Positions 1 to 7,788 of a stretch of DNA of 64,000 nt are shown here, piece after piece. The DNA comes from Lutimonas vermicola. GTDB lineage: Bacteria > Bacteroidota > Bacteroidia > Flavobacteriales > Flavobacteriaceae. The notes beneath the pieces are model-generated. The model was not told the origin of the DNA. It did no database searches and was given only the letters and a program-made list of their open reading frames with translations. Where the stretch lies: assembly GCF_038433205.1 (NCBI RefSeq), contig NZ_JBCDNA010000002.1:248001-312000 (forward strand). The letters run 5' to 3'. Position 1 is the first letter of the stretch; every line of letters begins with the position of its first letter. The translations under genes and the position numbers were made by a program.

Positions 1-1
1 T

Positions 2-181
2 GAAAGGTTCAATCACATGAACGCAATGCTTGACAGCAAAATTGCCCATCAAAGCGAGGTTAAAAAAATTCTTACTGAAGACCAGTATGCCGAGTGGAAA
101 AAAGCTACAAAAAAAATGCCACACAGATCGAAAGACAGAAGGCCTCAACATTACAGACAAAACAGAGTAGGTCAAAAATAA
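2..181 (+). CDS. C-terminal end of a Spy/LTXXQ-like periplasmic protein (partial)
   Basis: The reading frame is open from the window edge and ends with TAA, giving the last 59 residues of a protein whose start lies outside. The visible part is a charged helix with the phrase LTEDQYAEWKK followed by a basic tail. LT..Q plus a downstream W/K-rich helix is typical of the Spy/CpxP-like (LTXXQ) periplasmic proteins, many of which are chaperones or envelope-stress proteins. The family assignment rests on this tail alone and is tentative. A strong hairpin terminator follows about 40 bases after the stop, which supports this being a genuine gene end. Confidence 0.55.
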   Translation, partial: ERFNHMNAMLDSKIAHQSEVKKILTEDQYAEWKKATKKMPHRSKDRRPQHYRQNRVGQK

Positions 182-222
182 TGAGATTGGATAAGTAGAT
201 TGATTTTGAGTTTAGACGAGAG

Positions 223-249
223 CCACCCTTTTATAGGGTGGTTTTTATT
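223..249 (+). terminator. Rho-independent terminator of the first gene
   Basis: A 7-bp perfect stem (CCACCCT at 223-229 with AGGGTGG at 235-241) is followed by TTTTTATTT. It sits 40 bases after the stop of the partial plus-strand gene. The T-run also contains the stop codon of the converging minus-strand gene. Confidence 0.8.
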
Positions 250-1111
250 TGGAAACCAGCAACTTCATCCCCACGCTTATCTCATTGGAATCCAAACCAT
301 TGATTCTTTTTAAATCATCCACCGACAAATTATTGCTTCTTGCAATAGAATAGAGTGTGTCACCACTTACCACGGTAATAAAGATATCCGAATCATCAAT
401 AACGTTGCTCACAATACTGCGATCATCATACTCAGGCTGATAATTGTCAAGCTGACGGGTTCTTTTATACCCTCTTTCATCAAGCACTAACTCATCATAC
501 TTGTACAGTTCAAAGGTTTCTATGAAGGAGATTAATTTCTTAGGATATTTTCTGTCAGTAGCATAGCCTGCCTTTTTAAGCCCCTTTGCCCAAGCCTTGT
601 AGTCATCGGGTTTTAGATCGAATAAAAATTCATACCTGCCTCTTGACGTGAGAAACTTTGAATGATCATTAAAAGAACCCTCAGGCGATGGATATTTTCT
701 AAAACACTCTCCCTTTTTGTCGTCATCGTGATAAACGCGTTTTCCTCTCCATCCTGAATGACATTTAATACCGAAATGGTTGTTTGATTTTTTTGCCAAG
801 GTACTCAAACCGTTTCCGGATTCCAGGATACCCTGTGCAAGCGTAATACTGGCCGGGATTTTATACTTTTCCATTTTATCAATAGCAATATTTTTGTAGG
901 TGCCAATGTATTTCACGGTATAATCATTGACCTTACCTTCATTGCTATTTTTATAGGAATCAAAAATAACGTCACTCTTGGCCTGGAGATACTGTTCCCT
1001 TGTCTCAACTTTTTTCTTCTTCCCTTTGTCGGCTGAAGATCGACTTGAACCACAAGCTGACATCAACGTTAACACAACCACTAAGATTGAAAATTTACAA
1101 ACCTGTTTCAT
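245..1111 (-). CDS. LysM-containing glucosaminidase lipoprotein (FlgJ/Bax-type peptidoglycan hydrolase)
   Basis: A 288-residue exported protein. It begins with a signal sequence and a lipobox (LMSAC, Cys20), so it is probably a lipoprotein. Residues about 70-200 match the glucosaminidase family PF01832 (ASITLAQGILESG with the likely catalytic Glu, then NNHFGIKC), and the last 45 residues form a LysM peptidoglycan-binding module (VSGDTLYSIARSNN). The expected role is cleavage of glycan strands during wall growth or turnover. The start codon overlaps the stop of the upstream desulfhydrase gene (ATGA), so the two are cotranscribed. That coupling is often seen in this group, although the functional link is unclear. 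Confidence 0.9.
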   Translation of the reverse strand: MKQVCKFSILVVVLTLMSACGSSRSSADKGKKKKVETREQYLQAKSDVIFDSYKNSNEGKVNDYTVKYIGTYKNIAIDKMEKYKIPASITLAQGILESGNGLSTLAKKSNNHFGIKCHSGWRGKRVYHDDDKKGECFRKYPSPEGSFNDHSKFLTSRGRYEFLFDLKPDDYKAWAKGLKKAGYATDRKYPKKLISFIETFELYKYDELVLDERGYKRTRQLDNYQPEYDDRSIVSNVIDDSDIFITVVSGDTLYSIARSNNLSVDDLKRINGLDSNEISVGMKLLVSK

Positions 1112-2031
1112 ACACTGATCAATGGTAGTTTCTTTTTTAATAACTGCCGATTCATGCCTTCTATGCCCTGAAGCCCCCCGGTATGAATAGCGAGTATACT
1201 CATGTTTTTCTTAAAAAAATCCTTTTCTACAAGGTCCATGATACCAAACATCATTTTTCCGGTATAAACAGGATCTAAAGGTATGGTTGTCTGTTGATAA
1301 AAATTGTTGATAAAACTAATCAAAATTTCATTGATTTTCGCATATCCGCCAAAATGATATTCATTATTCAAACTCCAATTATCCCTTTTCATTGTACTAT
1401 CGTCAATAATATCTTCCAAAAAATCGCCTTTCAAGCTTTGAAAACCAAGTATAGTTTGATGATCAGAAGCTGAGTTTATAAGTCCTGAAATCGTGCCTCC
1501 TGTACCAACAGAAACGCAAATATAATCGTAAGTATTGTCTGATTCCAACAAAATCTCTTCACAACCACGAACTGCAAGGGCATTGGTTCCACCTTCGGGA
1601 ATCTCATAAAAATCACCAAATTCATCTTTTAAGGCAGCTGAAAAGCTTTGTTCAGTTTTTCTTTTATATACTGCTCTTGAAACGAATTTAAATTGCATAC
1701 CATTTTCATAAGCGAATTTTAATGTTGGATTTGTGTTGAGAGTAGTGCTAAGGTCAATTCCTAACTCATCTCCACGAATGACACCAATGGTTTTAAAACC
1801 GTGAATCTTCCCTGCATAAGACAAGGCACTGATATGGTTAGAATAAGCCCCGCCGTATGAAAGAAGTGTTCCACAACCTTTATCCTTGGCAAGGAGAAGG
1901 TTATACTTTAACTTACGGTATTTATTCCCTGAAATAATTGGATGCAGCTCATCTTCCCTTTTGACCACAAGGCGAATCCCTTTTTCATTCAATAGCTTTA
2001 AAGACACCAACTGATTTCTACTGCTGCTCAT
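1108..2031 (-). CDS. PLP-dependent D-cysteine desulfhydrase / ACC deaminase family protein
   Basis: A 307-residue member of fold-type II PLP enzymes. SGNKYRKLKYN near residue 35 contains the expected PLP-binding Lys. YGGAYSNH near residue 60 is the substrate and cofactor loop, and VSVGTGGTISGL near residue 175 is the glycine-rich phosphate-binding loop. Family members either deaminate 1-aminocyclopropane-1-carboxylate or, more commonly in bacteria, desulfhydrate D-cysteine to pyruvate, H2S and ammonia. Sequence reading alone cannot separate the two, and D-cysteine desulfhydrase is the more likely role in a free-living bacterium. The gene overlaps the downstream wall hydrolase by 4 bases. Confidence 0.85.
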   Translation of the reverse strand: MSSSRNQLVSLKLLNEKGIRLVVKREDELHPIISGNKYRKLKYNLLLAKDKGCGTLLSYGGAYSNHISALSYAGKIHGFKTIGVIRGDELGIDLSTTLNTNPTLKFAYENGMQFKFVSRAVYKRKTEQSFSAALKDEFGDFYEIPEGGTNALAVRGCEEILLESDNTYDYICVSVGTGGTISGLINSASDHQTILGFQSLKGDFLEDIIDDSTMKRDNWSLNNEYHFGGYAKINEILISFINNFYQQTTIPLDPVYTGKMMFGIMDLVEKDFFKKNMSILAIHTGGLQGIEGMNRQLLKKKLPLISV

Positions 2032-2250
2032 GGCCTGGTGTAATTGATGAATGATGAAAAATATTTAAGGCTAATAATGCCGGTCGAAATTCAAAGTCAG
2101 CGCCTTTGGATTGATATCGGAAATGACAGGTGAAAGAAGGATGAAGAGATCGCCTATAATTCCTTATTTTAGCCGATTGAATGTAAGCATCAAAAAATGG
2201 GTGATTGATCTGCATGAAAAGAACAAAATGGAAAAAAAGTTACATTTAGT

Positions 2251-2406
2251 ATGCAATTTAACAATAATAACTTAGATCCTGAAGATTTTTATTACAGTGA
2301 GGAAGGTTTTAAAGTTTTTACCAAAATCTACCATTTGAAGAGGGGCTATTGTTGTAAAAATAATTGCCGTCACTGTCCTTATGGGTTTGATCTTAAACGG
2401 CCCTAA
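2251..2406 (+). CDS. DUF5522 small cysteine-rich protein
   Basis: A 51-residue protein. It carries the signature of the DUF5522 family: an aromatic N-terminal part (EDFYYSEEGF), TKIYHLKRGYCC, then NCRHCPYGF. Four cysteines and one histidine (CC....C.HC) suggest a metal site, though none has been demonstrated as far as I know. The gene stands alone between the divergently placed desulfhydrase gene and the DUF4136 lipoprotein gene. Its ATG at 2251 is preceded in frame by a stop, which fixes the start. Function is unknown; the family is widespread as a solitary short gene. Confidence 0.8.
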   Translation: MQFNNNNLDPEDFYYSEEGFKVFTKIYHLKRGYCCKNNCRHCPYGFDLKRP

Positions 2407-2556
2407 AATCAATTCAAAAAACTTGCAACTCATAAGCTTTTGAAGCTAAGCATATTGTGTAGCTTCAGCATAAAAACCTGACATGATCATGCATTTGTTT
2501 GGTATGATTCTTGATATACCTTAGCAAAGTATGCTGTTTTTATAAAATACGTTTAT

Positions 2557-3117
2557 ATGAAGGATTTTTACTTTGTAGCCTCGCTATCATTATTGCTGAT
2601 TGTTTTTTCATGCTCTTCAGTCAATGTTTATTCTGATTATGATAAAGAAACCAATTTTTCCAGTTTTAAAACCTATGCATTTTATAAAAAAGGTATTGAT
2701 AAGGTGGAAATTTCCGATCTTGATAAAAAAAGAATTCTCAGGGCCATTGAAAGGGAACTAAAAGCCAAAGGAATGGTTCCTTCCGATAATCCCGACCTGC
2801 TGGTTAACATTTTTACAAAATCACGCGAAAAAATTGACGTTTATAACAATAGTTATTACGGCTGGTATCCATGGTATTATGGTTATGGATATGGACCAGG
2901 GTATGGATTTGGCTATAGCAATGTCACCAGTTCAACAGAGGGCACCCTTTTTATAGACCTGATCGATGCCAGAAAAAAAGAATTGGCCTGGCAGGGTATC
3001 GGCGTAGGAATACTTTCCTATTCTAAAAACATAGATAAAAAAGAAGCCCGTATCAGTGAAATAGTCACCAACATCATGATGCAGTATCCACCAAAAATTG
3101 AAGTCTCTTCAAACTAA
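2557..3117 (+). CDS. DUF4136 domain lipoprotein
   Basis: A 186-residue protein with a lipoprotein signal peptide (lipobox VFSC, Cys19). DUF4136 follows: a conserved VNVYSDYDKETNFSSFKTYAF start, a central helix with KRILRAIERELKAKG, and a C-terminal part with GTLFIDLIDARKKELAWQG. A Tyr/Gly/Trp-rich insert of about 25 residues (around residues 97-121) separates the two halves and is typical for the family. The role is unknown; family members are envelope lipoproteins often seen in Bacteroidetes. It runs convergent with the ABC-F gene, with only 25 bases between the stops and no obvious terminator. Confidence 0.85.
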   Translation: MKDFYFVASLSLLLIVFSCSSVNVYSDYDKETNFSSFKTYAFYKKGIDKVEISDLDKKRILRAIERELKAKGMVPSDNPDLLVNIFTKSREKIDVYNNSYYGWYPWYYGYGYGPGYGFGYSNVTSSTEGTLFIDLIDARKKELAWQGIGVGILSYSKNIDKKEARISEIVTNIMMQYPPKIEVSSN

Positions 3118-3142
3118 CGAGATAACTTAAAATCACAATGGC

Positions 3143-5056
3143 CTAAAGCGATTCAATTTGTCCTTGTACCTCCTCCCACAAGGTCATGAGCTCTTCAACC
3201 TTTGATTTTTTTTGTTGATACGATTTAAAGAACTGTTCATTTTCATGTAATAATTGAAAATTTTCAGCGATTTCGGCATCATCATTTATGATCTTCTTTT
3301 CCAAGTCTGAAATTTCAGTTTCAATTTTGCTCAAACGATTCTGCAATTTTTTCTTTTGCTTTTGATCCGCATGATTTTGCTTCCCCCCTTTTGAGGAATT
3401 AGCTGAACTCTCTTCTTTTTTGGTCTTCATTTCAACGGCTCTCATGTCTTCCAATTCATGCTGCTCAAGAAAATAATTAATGTCTCCAAGGTATTCTTTG
3501 ATTCCACCTTCCCTGAATGAATAAACCGTAGCTGCGAGATCCTGTAAAAAGTCCCTGTCATGTGAAACCAGTATCAATGTTCCATCAAATTGTTTCAAGG
3601 CCCTTTTTAGTACATTCTTTGAAGCTATATCCAGGTGATTTGTAGGCTCATCCATAATCAGCACATTAAAAGGATGCAGCAACATCTTGCACAGCGCCAG
3701 GCGATTTCTTTCACCTCCTGAAAGTACTTTAACTTTCTTTTCGACTTCATCACCTCTGAAAAGAAAAGACCCCAGCATATCTCTAACTTTCACCCTGTTC
3801 CCGTCAGTGGATTCATTTTCCATAGTTTCCAGAATGGTCAGTTCACCATCGAGATATTCAGACTGGTTCTGGGCAAAGTATCCTATCTGAACATTATGTC
3901 CCAATTTCAATTCACCATCATAGGGGATCTCCCCAACCATAATCTTGGCAAGCGTCGATTTACCTTGACCATTTTGTCCAACAAAAGCGATTTTACTCCC
4001 GCGTTCGATGAGCAAGTTAACGTGCTCCAGGACCTGATTTTCATCATAATTCTTCGCCACATTATTGGCTTCCACGACAACTTTTCCCGGGGTAACAGAC
4101 ATGGGAAATCTTACATTCATAACAGCATTGTCTTCAACATCAACTTCTATGCGTTCCACGCGATTCAGCTTTTTGATCAATGATTGAGCCATTGAGGCCT
4201 TGTTGGCCTTGGCCCTGAATTTCTCAATAAGTTGTTCGGTATGCTTGATTTCGCGTTCCTGATTTTTTTGAGACTGAAGTTGTTTCTCTTTTATTTCATT
4301 CCTCAGAAGAAGATATTGAGAATATGGTTTTTTATAATCATAGATCTGACCTAATGATATTTCTATCGTTCTGTTGGTCACATTATCAAGGAACATCTTA
4401 TCATGAGAGACCATCATAATGGCTCCACTAAATCCTTTTAAAAAGTTCTCAAACCAAATAATGGATTCTATGTCCAAATGGTTTGTAGGCTCATCAAGCA
4501 AAAGAATATCGTGATTCTGCAACAACAATTTTGCCAATTCTATTCTCATTCTCCATCCTCCTGAAAATGTATTGGTCAATTGCTGAAGGTTTTCCTGCTT
4601 AAAACCAAGGCCGGCAAGGATTTTTTCTGTTTCTCCCTGGTAATTATAACCTCCAATCAATTCGTATCTATGAGATAACTCGTCAAGGTCATGCATCAGA
4701 TCATGGTAGTACTCGCTCTCATAATCTGTCCTTTCTGCTAATTGGGTATTGACCTCCTCAAGTTTCCTTTCTATGCTCTTGATTTCTTTGAAGGCCTGAT
4801 AAGCCTCCTCGATCACGGTTCGGCCTTCTTCAAAATCAATATCCTGTTTTAAGAAACCCAGGCTTATATCCTTGTCAAAGGCCATTGAACCCCTGTCATA
4901 TTCCTGTTCGCCGGCAACAATTTTTAGCAAGGTGGATTTTCCTGCTCCATTTTTACCAACGAGTCCTATACGATCTCCGGCATTTAACTTAAAAGTGATT
5001 CCCGAAAACAATTCTTCTCCAGAAAAGGAAACGGTAATATCGTGGGCATTGAGCAT
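3143..5056 (-). CDS. ABC-F family ATPase (Uup/YheS/EttA-like ribosome-associated factor)
   Basis: A 637-residue soluble protein with two ABC ATPase domains and no membrane segment, which defines the ABC-F group. Domain 1 has Walker A GKNGAGKST, signature FSGGWRMRIELAKLLL and Walker B LLLDEPTNHLD; domain 2 has GQNGQGKST, LSGGERNRLALCKMLL and IMDEPTNHLD. A charged linker of about 80 residues between the domains corresponds to the P-site tRNA interaction motif, and the C-terminal 100 residues form a Lys/Glu-rich coiled coil as in Uup. ABC-F proteins act at the ribosomal E site on stalled or drug-bound ribosomes. Which subfamily this belongs to cannot be settled by eye. Confidence 0.93.
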   Translation of the reverse strand: MLNAHDITVSFSGEELFSGITFKLNAGDRIGLVGKNGAGKSTLLKIVAGEQEYDRGSMAFDKDISLGFLKQDIDFEEGRTVIEEAYQAFKEIKSIERKLEEVNTQLAERTDYESEYYHDLMHDLDELSHRYELIGGYNYQGETEKILAGLGFKQENLQQLTNTFSGGWRMRIELAKLLLQNHDILLLDEPTNHLDIESIIWFENFLKGFSGAIMMVSHDKMFLDNVTNRTIEISLGQIYDYKKPYSQYLLLRNEIKEKQLQSQKNQEREIKHTEQLIEKFRAKANKASMAQSLIKKLNRVERIEVDVEDNAVMNVRFPMSVTPGKVVVEANNVAKNYDENQVLEHVNLLIERGSKIAFVGQNGQGKSTLAKIMVGEIPYDGELKLGHNVQIGYFAQNQSEYLDGELTILETMENESTDGNRVKVRDMLGSFLFRGDEVEKKVKVLSGGERNRLALCKMLLHPFNVLIMDEPTNHLDIASKNVLKRALKQFDGTLILVSHDRDFLQDLAATVYSFREGGIKEYLGDINYFLEQHELEDMRAVEMKTKKEESSANSSKGGKQNHADQKQKKKLQNRLSKIETEISDLEKKIINDDAEIAENFQLLHENEQFFKSYQQKKSKVEELMTLWEEVQGQIESL

Positions 5057-5074
5057 TATTCTGTTTTAAAAATT

Positions 5075-5082
5075 TATCTTTG
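5075..5082 (+). promoter_or_regulatory. -7 promoter element TATCTTTG for the DUF983 gene
   Basis: An exact match to the Bacteroidetes -7 consensus TAnnTTTG, 29 bases before the DUF983 start. No clear TTG -33 element is seen at the expected distance. Confidence 0.6.
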
Positions 5083-5111
5083 CAAAAGTAATTGAATCTT
5101 GTTAATCTGCA

Positions 5112-5483
5112 ATGCTTAAAAAAGGCTCTAAATTCTATAGTGTTTTTCACAATAAATGTCCCAGATGCCAGGAGGGTGAATTCTTTAAGTATGGCATTAC
5201 CCTGAATTTTAACAACAATTTAAAAACCCATACTGCCTGCAGTAACTGCGGTTTGAAATATATGATCGAACCTTCGTTTTTTTACGGTGCCATGTATGTA
5301 TCCTATGCATTGACTGTGGCCTTTGCTATTGCTGTTTTTGTGATTTCTTATCTGATTGGCTTAGGGCTGATCAGTTCACTTATCGCCATCATTGTCATTC
5401 TGATCGCTTTGACACCTCTTACCATGAGGATGTCCAGGCTACTGTATATAAACCTGTTTATTCACTATAAAAAGGAGATTTAG
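5112..5483 (+). CDS. DUF983 family membrane protein with zinc-ribbon-like cysteines
   Basis: A 123-residue protein. It begins with two CxxC pairs (CPRCQEGEF near residue 16 and CSNCGLKY near residue 44), which could form a zinc ribbon. These are followed by the conserved EPSFFYGAMYVSYAL phrase and two transmembrane segments (about residues 58-82 and 86-105). This layout is DUF983. The function is not established. The gene is divergent from the ABC-F gene and its end overlaps the convergent FAD oxidoreductase gene by 4 bases. Confidence 0.87.
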   Translation: MLKKGSKFYSVFHNKCPRCQEGEFFKYGITLNFNNNLKTHTACSNCGLKYMIEPSFFYGAMYVSYALTVAFAIAVFVISYLIGLGLISSLIAIIVILIALTPLTMRMSRLLYINLFIHYKKEI

Positions 5484-6535
5484 ATTTTTTGTTTAAACCT
5501 TTTGATGTCTATCTCTGTATCCAAAGGCTCTCCATTTTCCAAAAATTGATATAGTTTTTTAGCCATCAATGGAGCAATCATGACACCTCTTGTTCCTAAA
5601 CCGTTTAAAATGGCCAACCTGTGATTTTTCGCATGGACTCCAAGTAAAGGTTTCCGATCTCCTGTTGTTGGCCTCACACCAGCCTCATGATCAGTAATTT
5701 TATACGGACAATTGATCACTGTCATTAACTTCTCTTCAAGTTCTTTTTTTCCTGCCATTGTCGGGTCATTGGTTTTATCCGACCAGTTAAAAGTAGCTCC
5801 AACTTTATAAAAATCATTTCCAAGAGGCATGATAAAAACAGCAGATTTTATAACATAGTCCAGTTTTAGCTCCGGAGCATGAATCGTAAGCAACTCTCCC
5901 TTAGTACCGTTTAGCGGCAGTTTTTTAAAAAACGGATTGCTTTTAACGCCATTTCCTTCACAGAAAACAATCTTCTGAGCCATAATATCACCATAGTCAA
6001 TATGGCTGTCCCAGGTGATGACCCGATCATGCCTGAAGGTTTCTTCGACCAAATAATCGTTTTTCCTAAGGTCTTCCCGATACATGGAAACTAGTTCCTT
6101 CACTCTTATTCTTCCGGTGTGCCTTAGTTTCCCTGCCTGATATGGTGCATTAACTCCCTTAGATTCAACCTTGACCAACTCGGGATGCATAAATTCCCTG
6201 AGTATGGGTTGATCACATGCTACGAACCAGTTATTTTGTTCTTCAATACTTTTAAAGGTTCTGTAAATGGGTAAAGGCTCATCGAAAGATGCTGAGAGTT
6301 CTTTTTCAAGTGACAAATAAAAAGGAATGGCTATATCCAATTGCTCCTTTGCATTCCAAACGGGTGTAAAGCGTTTTAGAATAACGGGATTGTACATGCC
6401 TCCGGCCACCAGGGAAGAGGTTTGAGAATGGTTTTCAAAAACCAAAAAGGACCTGCCCTGTTTTTTAAGTTCCTCGGCAAAAGCAATACCGGCCAGTCCA
6501 AGTCCTACAATGATATAATCAACAGTTGTATTCAA
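5480..6535 (-). CDS. FAD-dependent oxidoreductase (DAO family)
   Basis: A protein of about 351 residues of the D-amino-acid-oxidase fold. The N-terminus has the FAD-binding Rossmann motif (IIVGLGLAGIAFAEEL) followed by an acidic strand end (VFENH), and the C-terminal part has GVRPTTGDRKPLLG and NGLGTRGVMIAP, typical of DAO enzymes. The substrate is unknown; glycine oxidase, sarcosine oxidase or MnmC-like activity are all possible. No ATG exists in frame at the N-terminus. The codon at 6553 and the one at 6535 are both TTG. The latter puts VDYIIVGLG four residues from the start, as in relatives, so it was chosen; 6553 (357 residues) is the alternative. Confidence 0.82.
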   Translation of the reverse strand: MNTTVDYIIVGLGLAGIAFAEELKKQGRSFLVFENHSQTSSLVAGGMYNPVILKRFTPVWNAKEQLDIAIPFYLSLEKELSASFDEPLPIYRTFKSIEEQNNWFVACDQPILREFMHPELVKVESKGVNAPYQAGKLRHTGRIRVKELVSMYREDLRKNDYLVEETFRHDRVITWDSHIDYGDIMAQKIVFCEGNGVKSNPFFKKLPLNGTKGELLTIHAPELKLDYVIKSAVFIMPLGNDFYKVGATFNWSDKTNDPTMAGKKELEEKLMTVINCPYKITDHEAGVRPTTGDRKPLLGVHAKNHRLAILNGLGTRGVMIAPLMAKKLYQFLENGEPLDTEIDIKRFKQKI

Positions 6536-6569
6536 TTTATTCCAATGAATCAATAAAATATTCAGTATT

Positions 6570-6577
6570 CAAAGATA
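6570..6577 (-). promoter_or_regulatory. -7 promoter element TATCTTTG for the FAD oxidoreductase gene
   Basis: On the minus strand TATCTTTG matches TAnnTTTG exactly and lies 35 bases before the preferred TTG start. Immediately upstream is a 7-bp inverted repeat (TATATAG at 6579-6585, CTATATA at 6593-6599), in the position where a regulator or the -33 contact would sit. No TTG -33 box is visible. Confidence 0.55.
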
Positions 6578-6610
6578 GTATATAGCGCTTAACTATATAT
6601 TATTTATTTC

Positions 6611-6811
6611 CGAGGCGATCGGAGCTGAAACCCTCAGTTCTCATCCCCTCAGTTTTCATCACCTCAGTTCTCATCACCTCAGTTTTCATCACCTCAGTTC
6701 TCATCACCTCAGTTCTCATCGCCTCAGTTCTCATCACCTCAGTTCTCATCACCTCAGTTCTCATCGCCTCACCTCCGATCGCCTCGCTTCCGATCGCCTC
6801 GCTTCCGATGC
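6611..6811. repeat. Tandem array of a 15-bp repeat with one inverted unit
   Basis: Twelve head-to-tail 15-bp units run from 6632 to 6811. The first nine are close to CCTCAGTTCTCATCA, and the last three drift to CCTCGCTTCCGATCG. A single unit in the opposite orientation (GAGGCGATCGGAGCT, 6612-6626) sits at the left border and is complementary to the right-hand units, so the block could fold back on itself. There are no unique spacers, so this is not a CRISPR array. It fills the gap between the gldN terminator and the promoter of the FAD oxidoreductase gene. Related units occur at 56956-57058. Confidence 0.9.
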
Positions 6812-6828
6812 CCTTGAGATCAAGGCAT

Positions 6829-6862
6829 AAAAAAAACCCTGCTAAAAAAGCAGGGTTTTTTT
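6829..6862 (-). terminator. Terminator downstream of gldN
   Basis: A 9-bp perfect stem (AACCCTGCT at 6835-6843 with AGCAGGGTT at 6849-6857) is flanked by an A-run on the left and a T-run on the right. It can therefore work in both directions; its natural role is to end the gldKLMN transcript. Confidence 0.88.
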
Positions 6863-6878
6863 CTTATTAACTCAGTAA

Positions 6879-7775
6879 TTAGTAATTCCACATATCGAGC
6901 TCCCTATCTCGAATGTCTTCTTTAAGTTTATCTGATTCTAAAACTTGAAAAAGTGAATTTCCCTTTATATATTCCGCAACATCTCTGTTACCATAAATAT
7001 TCTCTTCTCTGTATATGATCGCATTAAACCTTCTTGCATTGAGCAAATGATCATAAGACAACGGATAGGCCGAATTCTTTTGATTGAAAACCTTCATATC
7101 GTGAGTAGTGTACCTGGCACCAGGATACCATACCCAAAACAATTCGATTAATTCATCTTGAGATCCTTCACTATCAATGAAGTTTACATCCGGAGCTACA
7201 GGTGCAACTCCAAGCAACCTGTATTTTAACTCGCCTTGTCGCTTGTCAAAATACCATACTCCCTTGATTCTGAAACCTTCAATATCTCCGGCAGTAATAT
7301 CTCTTCTGTCTATATATTCATCCGTTAATACTTCTCCTGCATTCAATCTCTCTATACCAGCATCAGAGGTATCAACCCTGGCCAATCTGCCCTGGATATC
7401 CTTTAGCGTCAATTTGTCTTCGAAATATGAGTCGTCATAAACATCGATGATCTCTCCGCTTTTGATCCCCCGTAACAAAGTATCGTATAATGACCTTCTT
7501 GATGAACTGATGTTACTTGTATCTACCGGGTAGTAGAAAGGCATATTTATCTTTTCATTAAGATCTACATATTCCCAAACTACTTTAGACCACAAAATGT
7601 CTCTGTCATCTATATACCCGTAAGGTAATGGACTATCATTGTCTGCAGCGAGCTGCTCAGGGGTTTTCATACCTACCTGTTCAGGAATCTTTGCATTCAG
7701 TAAATTTGCCTGGGCACTTACCGATCCAACAGATAGTAAACCTATTATTGCTATTATTAAACTTCTCAATTTCAT
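6879..7775 (-). CDS. gldN: GldN, gliding motility / type IX secretion protein
   Basis: Last gene of the gldKLMN cluster, 298 residues. The frame is open 11 codons further upstream, but the ATG at 7775 directly precedes a clean Sec signal peptide (MKLRSLIIAIIGLLSVGSVSAQ), so that start is used. It lies 14 bases after the gldM stop. The mature part has the GldN/PorN hallmark YIDDRDILWSKVVWEYVDLNEKIN and later DLYSR-like and WYPGARYTTHDMKVFN stretches. In known systems GldN/PorN is periplasmic and forms the ring with the lipoprotein GldK/PorK that couples the GldLM motor to the outer-membrane translocon. Closed by a strong terminator. Confidence 0.95.
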   Translation of the reverse strand: MKLRSLIIAIIGLLSVGSVSAQANLLNAKIPEQVGMKTPEQLAADNDSPLPYGYIDDRDILWSKVVWEYVDLNEKINMPFYYPVDTSNISSSRRSLYDTLLRGIKSGEIIDVYDDSYFEDKLTLKDIQGRLARVDTSDAGIERLNAGEVLTDEYIDRRDITAGDIEGFRIKGVWYFDKRQGELKYRLLGVAPVAPDVNFIDSEGSQDELIELFWVWYPGARYTTHDMKVFNQKNSAYPLSYDHLLNARRFNAIIYREENIYGNRDVAEYIKGNSLFQVLESDKLKEDIRDRELDMWNY

Positions 7776-7788
7776 AATTCTATATGGA

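Noticed and set aside
2018..2215. 65-codon minus-strand frame upstream of the desulfhydrase gene
   Set aside because: It overlaps the start of the desulfhydrase gene, shows no family resemblance and has no promoter; treated as accidental.
6632..6811. Possible CRISPR array
   Set aside because: Units are 15 bp and contiguous with no spacers, and no cas genes are near.
6612..6815. Minus-strand frame encoding a repeated E-V-M-R-T pentapeptide
   Set aside because: It has no start codon outside the repeats, lies just after the gldN terminator, and the frame shift freedom of 15-bp units makes open frames expected by chance.
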